Positions 1 through 12,630 of a stretch of 64,000 bases of DNA are shown piece by piece. Numbering within the stretch: the stretch's first letter is position 1; every line of letters begins with the position of its first letter. The DNA lies in the NCBI RefSeq assembly GCF_028769735.1, contig NC_088170.1:54221585-54285584 (forward strand), given 5' to 3'. Source of the stretch: Zonotrichia leucophrys gambelii (Eukaryota > Chordata > Aves > Passeriformes > Passerellidae). The notes under the pieces were generated by a model. It had not been told where the DNA came from. It worked only from the letters and a program-made list of their open reading frames with translations, and did not search any database. A program made the translations under genes and the position numbers.

Positions 1-1289
1 GAGCAGGATGGTGTCTTCAAGCCATAAGGACACCACCGTGTTGTGTCTGGGGAAATGCAACTCTGCCAATATCGTACTTAGGGAAGATTGCCTGTACCTT
101 AAGTAATACTGGCAGAAATCCATTTCAGGTACAAATTTCCAGTTTGGAAGGTCCCATTTGAGTTTTGTGAGCTATTCAAAATGCCTGCAAACTATTCATC
201 TTACAGGAAAATTCTTCAGGAATCTACAGCTGTAATAATTAGATTATATTCAGTGTAGTGCTTAGTAATGCTTGATAATGCTTGATTGAACACATTTTTC
301 TGAATTTCCCAGTTGTGAGAGATTAATTGTTCTCTAGGTTCTTATCGCATTAATTTAGTTGGGCCTTTTGAAGTCACAAGTAAGAAGGTATAAGAAAAGA
401 TCAAAAGACCTCTGAAAGCATCAATTAATGTGTTTAGCACGTCAGATTATGGTGCACAGGTTTGTTAGTCTCTATTTAGTTTTAGAAATGCATCTGAAAT
501 GAGTAGGAGTTTTCAGAGTTAGGAATTTAATTTGACATTTGAAACTAGAAGTCTTTCCCCACAGCTGAGAGAGAGAAGGAAAAGAGAACATGTGCATCAA
601 TCTCCCTGTGCTCTGTATGTCTTGTAAATGTGAATCTCTTTCCACTGACCCAATGACACTTCACTGTAAGACCCCTAAATAAAGCACCTTTCCTTTCATT
701 TGGAGGTCATAGCTGAAAGAGAAAGGGGAAGAAGAGAAAGGAAGAGTGAAACTCAGGTCCTTGGAAAGAACTAAAAGTCCTCGTGGTGTAATAAGCAAGG
801 CTAAGCTTACATTCTCTATGTATTATTTACAGGAGAATTTGTCCAGTTCTGGTAGGAGCAGTTTTTCCCAGAGACAATCCTACGTAGTGGATGTGGAAAA
901 ATACATTTTGCCTCTGAAACAGTCATGCATTGCATTACAATGCACTCTTCCAGAGAACCTCTGTGATAATTTAATTTTTACATGTCTGCAGTCAAGTGGT
1001 TCATGTCTTTAGTTCTGTTGGTCAAGGAGGATTGTTCTTTTCAGTAAACATTTAATAATGGCTGTCAGTACTCTGATGCATTTTTTTCCCTACTGTTCTT
1101 TGGATATTCTCAGTTCAGTCAAAGGAAAAACAGACATAATTTCTCCCAGGTTGAGCCTGGGAATCTTAGACAAAAGAATTAAAACAATTATTATCTATCT
1201 TTCTGTAACTATTGTTTATAGTTATGGTTCTCCACAGCATGCTATTCATAGTCACCAATAATGTGACTATATTTCTATATTGAGACCAC
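1..1289. other. AT-rich non-coding DNA, no feature seen
   Basis: Only short open frames occur (for example 746-1012 and 1058-1261). Their predicted peptides look like no protein I know, and there is no splice-site pattern around them. A short AATAAA-containing, pyrimidine-rich stretch near 675-700 could be chance. I see no repeat family here. Confidence 0.6.
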
Positions 1290-1600
1290 TCAGGTCCCAG
1301 CTTAGCGAGCGATATGTTAAAGTTCTTAGAGAAGAAGTTCACAATTTCTTGCTAATAAAGGAATTGCTCTTTTGCCTTCTGATCCACCAGAAGACTGGAG
1401 TCTTTCTGTCTCTGACTCATCAACGTCACTGTTCAGCGACCAAAGGAAGAAGTTATTCCCCACAGGTCACCAGAGGGGACAGTGTCCAATCTTGGCTTCC
1501 CTTAAAATGCCAGTTTATAAACTGTGGTAGTTCAGCAGGTGTTTTGTGGGTCAAACTTGCATCAAGGTGCTCCTAACAGCAAAAACATGATAGCTACTCA
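1290..1600 (+). mobile_element. possible degraded LTR (R-U5-like stretch)
   Basis: An AATAAA motif near 1,354 is followed by a T/C-rich stretch and then sequence richer in GC and CpG than its surroundings. This is the usual layout of the polyadenylation and U5 part of an avian LTR. The stretch may end at a TAACA near 1,578. I found no matching 5' TG end and no target duplication, so the limits are approximate. The open frame 1280-1576 would be a by-product of the repeat. It could equally be ordinary single-copy DNA. Confidence 0.25.
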
Positions 1601-4600
1601 GGTTTGGCTGAGTCCAGTCAACAGTCTTGTGTAATAAGGCCTTTGGGTTTATTTTTGAACATTCACCTCTAAAACTAGTGTGAAACCCTTCCCCCCTCCC
1701 CTTATTTTCAGTTCCAATTTAATTTAATTTCATATCATTCTGTGTCAGCAAATCACCTGGGTCTGCATCATCACTGCTGTGACTCAGTTTCTGTGCACCT
1801 GTGATCTGTCAGGTGGATCTCTGTAACCCTTGGCGAGTGGCTCTGGGACCTTGCAGAGTGTGCCCTGTGGCCACAGGCTTCTTGGCTCTGGATTGCCTCT
1901 CTGGCCTGCTCCCTGCTTTTCCTAGAAGCCTGGGGACAATTACAGAGGAAGAAACAGTTTTTGACACTGAAAAAAAAATAAACACAATGAATTTATTATT
2001 TTCATAGTCATGAGCACTTTTTGATCCTTAGGGGATGTAAATGAAGTGTTTCTATCACTACATGTACAGGTGAGAATATGCTGAATAAAAATTTGTATAT
2101 TGTATTGCAAACACAAAGGCTGAAATTTAGTAATTGTTTCCTTTAAGTAAAATTCCTGTAAGTATTGATTTGTTCCACATAAATTTCCCAAATTTAATTT
2201 TAAATTTATAATTCAGAATAAAAACAGTGTCTTACATGAGATAGCTGTGTGGCATAAACTTTAGATAAACTATAATTTAAAGAAATACTTCTTTAGTGTG
2301 GCTGAATAGTGTGGTGTTAAAAATAATATCTTATGGACAGTGTTATGACTATCATGCAATTGTTTTATTCATCAAGTTTTGTCATGAAACATAAACTGCA
2401 AATCTCATCCTATGTACAAGCTCAGTTTGGGATTTTCAGATAATTAGGTAAGGAGGTGGAAAAAATATGCAGACATGATACCAGATAAAAAACATTTTAA
2501 ATTAGGGAGGGATCAGTAACACCAGGTAAGAGACTACTTCCATGAAAAAGATTTAAGTTCCACTCATGCCAAGTCTCAGAGCTTAGCAGGAAGAGCAGAG
2601 TCAAATTGCTTCACCTTTCAGATTCCAATGTCTCTAACTCACTCTTTAATTCTTGATTCTTTCAGTAGTGTTTCTTAGTTTTCCAGTTTATAAATTTGGT
2701 AGTAAACAAGTCTCAACCTATAAACATGCAATGGAAACAGAGTTTTAGTGCAACAAAGCTGAAAAAGTTTAGATATCTGGCCTTCAAATTATACATTATT
2801 TTAATGTTTCTTTTCAAATTTCTAACACTTTAAAATATTAAAATAACTGTAAAAACTTGTCACTTTTTGATAAAAAAAGATTAAATAAAAAACATTTTTT
2901 CCTTTAAGTCACAAACAAATTAAGAAGTTAAAAATGAAGACTTCAAAATAAAGAGTCATTGTCTTTATAATAGATGTTCTCAGGAATGTTCTTATGTCCC
3001 CTAGAGACCAATAATCTGTTTTAAAAACCATAGGTCCAGTGAGCCTGCATTTATGTGTATTAATGTAATTCATACCCAAGAGAGTAAGGAATTGCAAATC
3101 AAAGGATTTTTTTCCAATAGACTTTCTGACATTCTGAGTTCCTCACTTGGAATCTTTGAGGAGAAACCTGGAATGAAACTCAATTTAAAATATAAATTTA
3201 AATAATGTATTATTAAGCTAAACTGACAATTTTGGCCCAAACTGCGGTCAGGAAAAGGTGACCTCTCACTGTGACATTTTTGCATGAGGATTTCAATTAT
3301 AGCTATGTATTTTGAAAGCTGTTGAATGTAACTGGAAAAATTCTCTTGAACAGACTCAAAAGTACTTTTCTCGGTGTAAGTGGAGAACTGAAAACTTAAC
3401 AGTGTATAAAATTGTGATTTTTATCAGTCTCAGTACTTTGATTTCCCAAAAGTCACAGCTTTTAGTTTACTTCATGACTGAAGCATCTAACAGAATGCCA
3501 GACAGATAATAGTTTTATATTTCAGTGGTGAAAGCAGTTAGTTACGGTTCTGTGTGATGTTTCTTAGGTGGATCACAGGATCATGAAACATAACTTTCAT
3601 GGCTAATAAGGAGTTGCAGCTCTGCTATCAGGATGGCTCACACATTATTATCTCTCTTGGTTGTGTGGTGCCAACAATTTATGTCCAGGATTACTTAATT
3701 AATAAATTATATATAATACGTGTTTTGGGAGTATTGTCTTAATCCCACAGAGCAGGATAGTGCACTAACAAATTCCTACACATCACAACAGTCATATCTG
3801 AAACCAAAAGCTTTTCTGTCCCTGGGCACTTGAACTCACGAGTATGATAATGTCCTTGTCCCACCTCCTCATGACCTACACCTAAATCACTGTGTCTTAC
3901 TGCATTGTTATTGAACATCACTGACATGGCTAATTTAAAAGCCACAAACTTATCATTGGTTTCTCTATATCCTTTTGTTAGAGACTATTCATGAATGACT
4001 TTTCTGCTTTTTCAGGTCATAGTTTATTTATGAGAACAATTGATTTAGCAATATATAGAAGCATCAAACTTTAAATAGATTACACAGTTCATGCTTCATA
4101 AATCATTGGTCACGCATTCTTAACTGTCACAGAAAGCTCAACTTTGTATTTTCCTCTCACAACAGTGGATGACCCTTTCATAATTACATTAAAACTCAAT
4201 TAGTTTTTGTAGATTAACTATAGACAGATTTTAAATGTGAAATTGTATTTACAAAGTATTTTCCTAAACATTCTTGAAATGAAGCATATCAGCAGCATTT
4301 CACACTAAGAAACACTACTATTTTTACAGCAGTATTGCTTTCATAACAGCACTGTGTATTCTGCAAAGTGTTTGTATACTTCACATTTTATCTGTTGTGG
4401 ATGATGTAGTGAAAGTGATATGTTATATATTTATTCACACTTCATTTTGGAGCTGACAATTGTAGCATATACTTCCCTTCTCATACTTTACCAATTACCT
4501 TAACCCTGACCTGCATGAATGTAATTTTCTGCATTAATGAGAAGTAGCTGTCTCTGGGAAGAGCCTGAGCTGAGTAAACACTGTCAGCTGTGTCAAATGG

Positions 4601-7600
4601 TGGTGATAAACAGATTTCACTCTTTATTTATGGCTGCCAGTGCTGATGGAGGAATTCAAACTTATTCAAATGTCTGTTTATTTGTAAGCCAAGGACTACT
4701 GTGAAGTCCTGAAGACTAAGGAAGCGTGTGTTCTAAAAATATTTTGGGGTTATATTGTTACACAGTTGCACGAATTTTGTTTTCTGGGAAGTCTACAGCT
4801 CTTATACTGCCATTTCTGGTTTGAATGGGAAACAACAAATTTAGAAGTACACATTTGAGCTTAACAAGCATCTGAAGCTATACTTCATTCAGAAATTAAA
4901 ATTAATCCTTTAGTCAACACTCAAAACATCTGCACCAATTTTTATTCCCAAAATTATAATTGAAAACTTAAAGTATTTATCATTCCTGACAGAACAGAAA
5001 TTCTGATACTTTTCCCATTTATAGGCATTTAAATGTTGAGAAGAACAGCCTGTGAAAGAAAAGGAGACATTGCCAATGGTGATCCCCTAGGAGGTCTCCA
5101 TTCTTCTTTAGGCTTTCAAGAACCTATAAACTCCAGTGCAAGCTACCACCAAACATACATATAACCTGTGTGAGAACCAGAGAGATCAGTTTAAAATAGA
5201 AAAAAGAAGGTACTTTATAGAATGGCTAGTGAATTTATGGAATGTGATGTGAAGGCAGATGACAGTAGATGCTTTAAAAATTGACAAATTCACAATATTA
5301 ATAAATGCATAGCGTGAAGAATATAACATCAGGGATGTAATATCTAACATCCCTTTTTTCAGCTTGGTGGTGTTTGCATCCAGCACCACTTGCAGAAAAA
5401 TAACTGAGAACTAAGATACTGTTTTCTAACATGAGTGCAGAAAGTTTTTTTATGTAATACTTATTTATTCATATTACTTCATGCTGGGCAATATTCAAAT
5501 GCTCAGCTCCAGAAGAAGTCTATGTGAAAATTTCCTTGTGATCCTTTGATATTAAAGTTGCTAGCCACTTTAATAGCCACAATTCTCCTATTGATCAGGA
5601 ATTATACAGAAAGTTTAAATTTCTAATGAGCAAAACAGGCTATGTTAAATTTGGGCAGCGTGTGAAGTATTAGAACAGCACTTTCATGCATGTTCCTATG
5701 CAAAGTTTCCAGGAAAACATTGACTAAAAAGAAGGTATTCTGGGAAATCAGCAAAAAATGGTTGGATAATTTGGCTCAAATCTGGCTGTATCGAGCCTGA
5801 CTAAACATCTTGAATATTTCTGTCCATTCTTTTCAAAATACCGGGAGAAAATATTTAAAGGTAACCGCAATTTCAGATTATAAACGGAGTGTTTTTCCAT
5901 TTGGTTTCCTAGTCCCCCTACTTCATTAAACTTCAGCTTTAGAACTGCAGTATTGCTCTTTAATTAGGATGCAGACACGCAGCTTCTGTGGAAAAGTTGG
6001 AAGTTTCTCCCAGACTGGCTGCTTTAGTGATTGTATCACCTCTGCTTGAAAAGTGGGAGCTGTGACTTTGAACTCCTGTAGTCCAAAGTGGGCATAGACC
6101 TGAGGCATTTTTGATTTCTTTAATATTCTGTGGTGGGTCATAGAAAGATGATCAACAGCTCCATCTCAACATCTATTGACACTGGCATTATCTTAAAAAG
6201 TACCTAAAATATGAAACGTTGAGATTTCTGAAGATGGCAGAAATACTTACACACACAGAAGAAGATCAGATTTGTTTTGGTGCTGAGTGTTTTCACTGGC
6301 ATTCTCTTTGTGTTCTTACCTGTGTGATGGGAACTCTGATCCATCTTTAGGAATCCTTCCACTTCCTGCTGTCTGCATGTATTAGGAGGCTCGTGCAGCC
6401 TCTCTGGAGTTGTATTAATGCTGGAAGATGAATGATGCTTGAAAAGAGGATTAGCTTTAAAAATCAGATTTTAAAACAATTTTTTTCTGATATACTCATT
6501 AGTTAGTTAATATTTAGGGTATCTGCCTTTAGATATAAAGCTCTCACTGTAGCCAGTGGTGATACTGTAGCTGAAATTCATATGACTCACAATGATTGAA
6601 ACTCTTGGGGGTTGTCTCTTTAGCTTGTATGTCTAAAGAAGGTATACTAACATTCAAAGCTCTTGAGAATATTTTAAACAACTGTATAATTATTGTTAGC
6701 TTTGGCTCTAATTATTTTCCTCTGTTACGCTTCTGAAATATCTTGACTTGGTTACTTAAAAAATCTAAAGCAGCAGGCAGATGGCTTTTCATCTATTGTT
6801 AAATTTCAGGGGCTAACTAGTGCTAATTATTTTGAAATGGATTCCTAGGATATTATGCATTATTTCAATGAATAATGCAGGACTGGCAATTTATTGGCAG
6901 AACATTCACAGGAGTGCCATAAATCTAGAAATAACATAAAAGCAGAGTGGATACATATTTTAAAAGCACAGCTTGGGGAATCACATTTGGGCAATGTTAC
7001 AAACCTTCTTATGAGGGTGCATATTTCTAAATATAATCAAATCAAGAGATTGTCAGTGAGAGACTGAAGTTTATTCTACATATTATTATGACAGCTAAGA
7101 GACAGTTATTGAAATTGAATACTATACACTAGATCCTGTGAAAACTCATGAGGTAGAAAGAGAGAATCTGTACTGTCAAGAACTTGCAACTCAAATATAA
7201 TCCCATGTGCCTCACCTGTATAAAGTCACACACAGGTGAGAAGTAGCAAGAATAAGTACACAAAGTAACCTCATTCACAGCTGAGGTCATAGCCTGTATT
7301 TTCCAGGCAGCAGCAGCCCATGTTTTTTGTAAGCAAGTCTTCAAAGGAAAGAGTGAGAAAAATGGTAACAGCTAATGAGATAGCTCTGTAGCTGTTCAAA
7401 GTGAGCCATTTCCAAGCTTGAAGAGCAGTTACGGAACTGAACAGAGAGATCCCCTACTAAATACAAATAGAAGGAGTAAAAATAAAAAAAATATTTTTAT
7501 TATTTTGTTTAGAATTTAGCATGATTTTATAAAAGACATTTTCATCTAGGAATACTGACAGTCATGAAAGTACAGCTGGATATGTTTTGGGATTTAATGC

Positions 7601-9479
7601 AGCATCAGCTCTACCTCATAGAATGTATGACAGGCTGCTCATCCCTCCATTTCGTTGCACTGTAGGGCACAGGGATTTGGACAGTTATTTTTACTCTTGC
7701 AATAGTACTTAAAGACATTTAAATTATCTAATAGCTACTATTGGAGACAGGGTACTAATCTGGGTAAACCTTTACTATGCTGCACTATGAGCACTTTTAT
7801 GTTCCTTCCATTAGATTTGTCTGCAGTATGGATATAAACCTTTAGGACTGATTCATAACAAGCCTTAGTGTAAGACAAATGCAGTAATACAAATAGAGGA
7901 AATAGATATAAAGGTATGTACTTTTTAAAAAGATGATGATATACATCTAAATAAAAATGGCAAGATAAAAAAGAAATCCTCAATTTGTACAACAAAACAA
8001 AGGAATCATATTAGCTTTAGTTGTAGAAATATAATGACAAGTTTGGGCAATAAATTAAATATTTTAAGGAAGATAGCCACTACATTCTTTCAAGCTTATT
8101 GATTACTATTTTTATAATTAAGAAATTCAGTTTAAGGTTCCCAGTACTTTTGAGCACTGGAATTTACCATACATGCGTAGAAACCATACCACTGCAATGT
8201 ATTATAGCAGCAATAGCATAAGGCCAATGGCCTTTCCAAAGAATAAAACAATTAGTGAGGCAGAATATTATCAAGGTGAGGTAGCAGCAGTGAATATTTA
8301 TTAAATGAAAAATTTATTTTAATTTTTATTAAATATTACAGTATTCATGCATGTTTGATGCCACTTTACAGAATGCAGATACTTTAACCTTTAGTACATG
8401 GGTTTTTAATTTTTAACTATACACATGCACACCAGTAAATGGAAAATGATTAAGAAAAGTTTTTTTAGAAATTTCTGTTTGTATTTTTATGGCTTTCAGT
8501 AGGTTCTGCTCTTCTGTAAATAAGGTCATTCAAAATGTACTACACTTCAGAATGGCCTGGCAATATTGGATGCTTATATTCAGAATTTTACTTTGTCCTG
8601 ATATACTCAAATTTTATGTAGAGATGCATATGCAAAATGGTAATTAGGAAAAGCTAGCGTGACCATTTGCCCTAGTTTCTAGCCAGTCTGAGTTTTTTCT
8701 GGGCTAACTTTTCTAAATTTTTCAAAAGAAATTTTGAGATTGATAGGCATGTCTTTGTCAGTTATTAGATTTCAGCAATGCCTTTCAGCTGTTAAAGAAA
8801 ATACTTTTGCAGGGCTGCTTACATTTGTCTCCAGAAGATGAGAAATACTTTTCAGTAAATATTCTTCCAACCTTAAGATGCCTTAAAGATTAGACTCAGT
8901 CACACACTTAGAGCTAACAGTTTAATCCTAGTGCTACTTGTACTTCCAAATCAAACCTATGTTAGCTTCACTCCCAAATTAATGGCATCCACTCTGAATG
9001 AATTACACCATGAAACAAATTTTGAACTCTCTTAATCAATATATACTAATTTTTGTTTTTGCTCTCCTGAATATATGTATAGACAAGACTTTTTTGGCAT
9101 TTGTGTTTCCATAGCTTTCCCCGAAATTCACTTTTAGTCTAGTGTTCTTTCTTGGTCTTATGTTTTCTTTCCTGTTGAGTTTCTTTCTAAGCCTGAGAGC
9201 ATAAAGCCTCTTGGAAGGCTTGCTGTGCTCTGCATCTCCTCATTCAGCACACAGGATAGTGCTTGCCACAATCATCATTCTAAGATGGTCACAGTACCCC
9301 TCAAAACATTCTGCACCACCCTTTTAGGAGGTGCCACCTGTTTTAGGCATGTGAGTGTACAAAATTAAAATAGAAAATAATTGGCAGGTTAGATTTATAT
9401 GAGTAATCAAGATGAAGTACAGAGCTGGAAGTACAATTTTTCAAGTTGACCTGAAAAATCAAATTTGGTAGCTGGCAAC
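1601..9479. other. AT-rich non-coding DNA
   Basis: A long stretch without a supported gene. Open frames are all under 90 codons and do not resemble known proteins. There are small AT palindromes, for example near 7,480-7,505 and 8,293-8,338, and short A or T runs. I recognised no CR1, LTR or SINE in it. Confidence 0.6.
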
Positions 9480-9800
9480 TACAGCACATGCTCATCCCCA
9501 GCAGGTTGAGCCCTTTTTTCCAGCAGCTCTGGGAAATGGAGAACCATTGGAGCCAAAGCTGTTGGGACTTTCGGTGAAATTCCAACAGGCAAGAAAGGTT
9601 TAGGTGGAGCCCCCAGCATGGCAATCTGCACCAAGTCTGACAAAGACCCTGGGACCTGAGGAGCAGGACAGGCTGGCACACAGATTCTTGGTTTCTCAGC
9701 ACCCTAGGTTTACAAAGACAGAGCACCCCAACATTTCAGAGAGCACACATTGTCTTTCCAGCTCCTCAGGTCCCCAAACACCTGCAGACATAATACTGCT
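9480..9800. other. GC-richer unclassified block with overlapping open frames
   Basis: This block is visibly richer in G and C than its flanks. It carries open frames on both strands: minus 9,343-9,726 (127 codons) and 9,479-9,679, and plus 9,604-9,849. The minus peptide at 9,479-9,679 is proline- and leucine-rich, but I recognise no domain. Frames open on both strands at once usually reflect base composition rather than coding. It may be an old repeat, a pseudogene relic or an exon-like island; I cannot tell which. Confidence 0.35.
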
Positions 9801-9849
9801 TGCACTTGCCAAGATACCACTGCTCTATTCTCACAAGCTCACAAGATGA

Positions 9850-12055
9850 TGAGACTAAAAAAAATAGACTTTCTGCTTCTTTGGAAGCCAACATGACAAG
9901 TTGTCTGAGAAATGTGGCTTGTACTTTCATTGCCACTTCAGACATATTGTCACTCTTTTTATTTAATCAGTTCTTCTCTGAGGCCTTTCTTTGCTAAAAA
10001 TCTGGTTTTAGCCCAGAGATTTCTTTCCTGTGGAATATTATGAAAAGGGAAATATAGTAGAAACAATCCCATAAACTCCTGAACACCCGAGTTTGTTTCC
10101 TTGATAAAAGTTAAGAATTGAGATTTTGCTTCTAATCAAAAATAATAAAAATATCAAGCACCTAAAAGTCCCCAGATAGTTCAAGGTAGTTCTAGTAGCA
10201 GATAGATGATGTGAATCACCAAAAATGTAACACAGTAAATTACACACTGCTAATCACAAAAATATGAGAACTACAGCACTTCACACCCCATAAGTTCTTA
10301 TATTTATATAAAATCCATGACAGTTCTATGGCCCAAAAAATATAGAGGCAAAAATGAACTACTCTCCTGAGCTGGGATCTGAATGAACATTGTTCTAGCA
10401 GTAGCAAAGAAAAATAAATGATCAGTAACCACAGATATGAACATTTTACAATCTGGAGGGTTAGCAATTCAAAGGGGGGTGAAAATGAGTTAGGAAAAAA
10501 TTGGTTTACTTAAAATGTTGCTGCAGTTGTACAATATTTCATACAGCTTTAAATGACATTGAAAAGCATATATATCTGCCAGCAGACAGGGAAATGTATG
10601 CTAAAAACCGTCTAGTTCTCTGAGATACTGTAAAGGATTCTAATTTGCACAGGACAAATGCTGAGTATTTGAAATTCCATGAGGCACCATTCAATGGGAA
10701 TTACTTCTATTTTCTCCTAAAGTCTCCTAGTCACTACTTGACTTGTAGGCATGTCAAAATCAGTAAAAAGAATTCCACTTTAAGATGACAAATAATTTAA
10801 TGACCTATTTATATGCCTCCTATTAGCATTCTACAAAGTGATTTTTTTAATAGGCATTCGCTGTTAGGACCAAGTCTCCTCTGAACTTCATCTAACAATT
10901 GAATTGTTCTGTATGAAACTAGCGTAAATTTTGGCTGAGGCAGAAGACAATTTGTAACCATATCTGGAAGAGCCTTATTAATGTTGTTTTTCTTCTGCTA
11001 GTTGTTGGAACATATTTTTCCTTTAATTTCTGGAACATATCTGTATAACTAAAACTCTTTCTTCCATTTAAATTGAAACAAAATTGTTAGTTCATAGACC
11101 CAATGAAAAACAGTTCAGAGAAAATTAGGTTTTCATAAATTACTCCAGCTTACATCTCTTTCCCAAGTTTTTCTTCAATAAAAAAACAAAAACCCCAAAA
11201 TCCAAGTGTTACTATGGAAATATCCTGAGAGGCATTTGTTACTATTTTCTTTCTAACAAATGAATTAGTTTGGTGTATCTCTTTGTTTTTAAATTTCTAT
11301 TTCTATTAATTCTGAGAAACTGTAGCCAGAAGTGATGCTGCTCTAAATTTGCCTTAATTTTGCAAAGACACAAACATAAATATATAAATTCAGATACAAC
11401 AAGGATAAAATCTATCTTTCTAAGGCAAGCATGTTTTCCCTCCCAGGTGCCAGAGAAATTGCTACTTGAATGCAAGTATTTGCAGAAATGAGTAATGTCA
11501 CAATGCAGAGTTGATAATTTGGGCAGGACTGATACATGAGACTTGTTTCAATGTATGATAAGAAATATGTCACTGTCATTAACTAATTTTTGTTAACAAA
11601 CACTGCATGGTAGTAATAATATCGCATTAGGAAATGCTTATATTTTTGTCATTTAGTTCTACAATGAGTCATACTCAGTGGAATGGCATAATTGTCCTCA
11701 TTATAGAGTTATTGAAGAAAATGTATGTCTGTTTTTGTTGCTGGGATTAAGGCTCTGATGTTGCATTCATTGAAACTGATGTCAAAACTCCTAGTGATTC
11801 AGAGATGGAAGGATAGGCCCTCAATGGAGTTTTCTAAGTAGGTTATGGAAGCAGATGATTCTGTATTTAAATGTTCTTTATACATTTTTTTCTTTCATTA
11901 TTCTTTGTACTCCTCTGAATCTTTTATTTGATAATTTCAAACAGAAAGAGGGGGAAAAATGCCACAAATCATATCTGATTTCCCCTCAACATCAGCTTTG
12001 CCACTTTTTACTGCAAATCCGAAACACTTCTTTAAAGTTCACGCAAAAAACCCCA
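9850..12055. other. AT-rich non-coding DNA
   Basis: No gene or recognisable repeat. The short open frames have no protein-like features. Several short A/T runs are present. Confidence 0.55.
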
Positions 12056-12630
12056 ACTCCCCTTCCCAGCTGAGAGAGGAGAGAAAATAACCTGGAAAAG
12101 AGCTCACAGGTTGAGATATGGCAGTTTACTAAAGCAAAGTGAAATTTTGTGCATACATAAGCAAAGAGAAAAAAAAGGGTTATTCTCTACTTCCCATCAG
12201 TGAGTGGTGTCCATCCACTTCCCAGCAGCAGGATTTCAGCACATGGAGCAGCTGCTTCAGAAGGAGCAGTTGCTTCAGAAGTAGGAAACATTGCAGATAA
12301 CAAAGTCCCCTGCATTCCTCCTCTCTCAGCTGCTGTAGCTGAGCTGTCCCAGGTGTGGAATGGCCCTTTGGTGGCTTTGGCCCAGCTGGCCTGGCCGTGC
12401 CCCCTGCCAGGACCTTTCCCACCCAGCCCTGGATGGGGCCAGGATGTTGAGAGCCAGCCCGGGGCTGTGCCAGCCCTGCCCAGCAGCAGCCACAGCCCTG
12501 CAGGGTATCAGAGGGGCATCAGCTCCTCTGCAGCTGCCAGGGAAAGCAAAGCACTGCCAGGGCTGCTGGGGGAAGTGAATTCCAGCTCAGTCAGACACAA
12601 TACAGGTGTCAGCTCATGTTCGTGTTAACA
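12056..12630 (+). mobile_element. degraded ERVL-type solo LTR
   Basis: The block changes from A-rich to strongly GC-rich in the same order as the avian ERVL-type LTR I know. A GGTTGAGAT-like stretch is followed by a 'cagttta' motif (about 12,110-12,130). A 'cttcccatcag' motif follows near 12,190, then a GGCCCTTTGG-like stretch and a CAGCTGGCCTGGCCGTG-like stretch (about 12,362-12,405). The better preserved copy at 38,800-40,618 shows the first and last of these landmarks. The 3' end is taken at TTAACA (12,630). The 5' end is divergent or truncated, and I saw no target duplication. The frames 12,200-12,628 (+) and 12,180-12,422 (-) lie inside it and are not genes. No internal retroviral region is attached. 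Confidence 0.6.

Noticed and set aside
12200..12628. The longest plus-strand open frame in the window (142 codons)
   Set aside because: It lies inside the GC-rich ERVL-type LTR. The peptide is a composition effect (A, P, S rich) with no domain, and the complementary strand is open as well.
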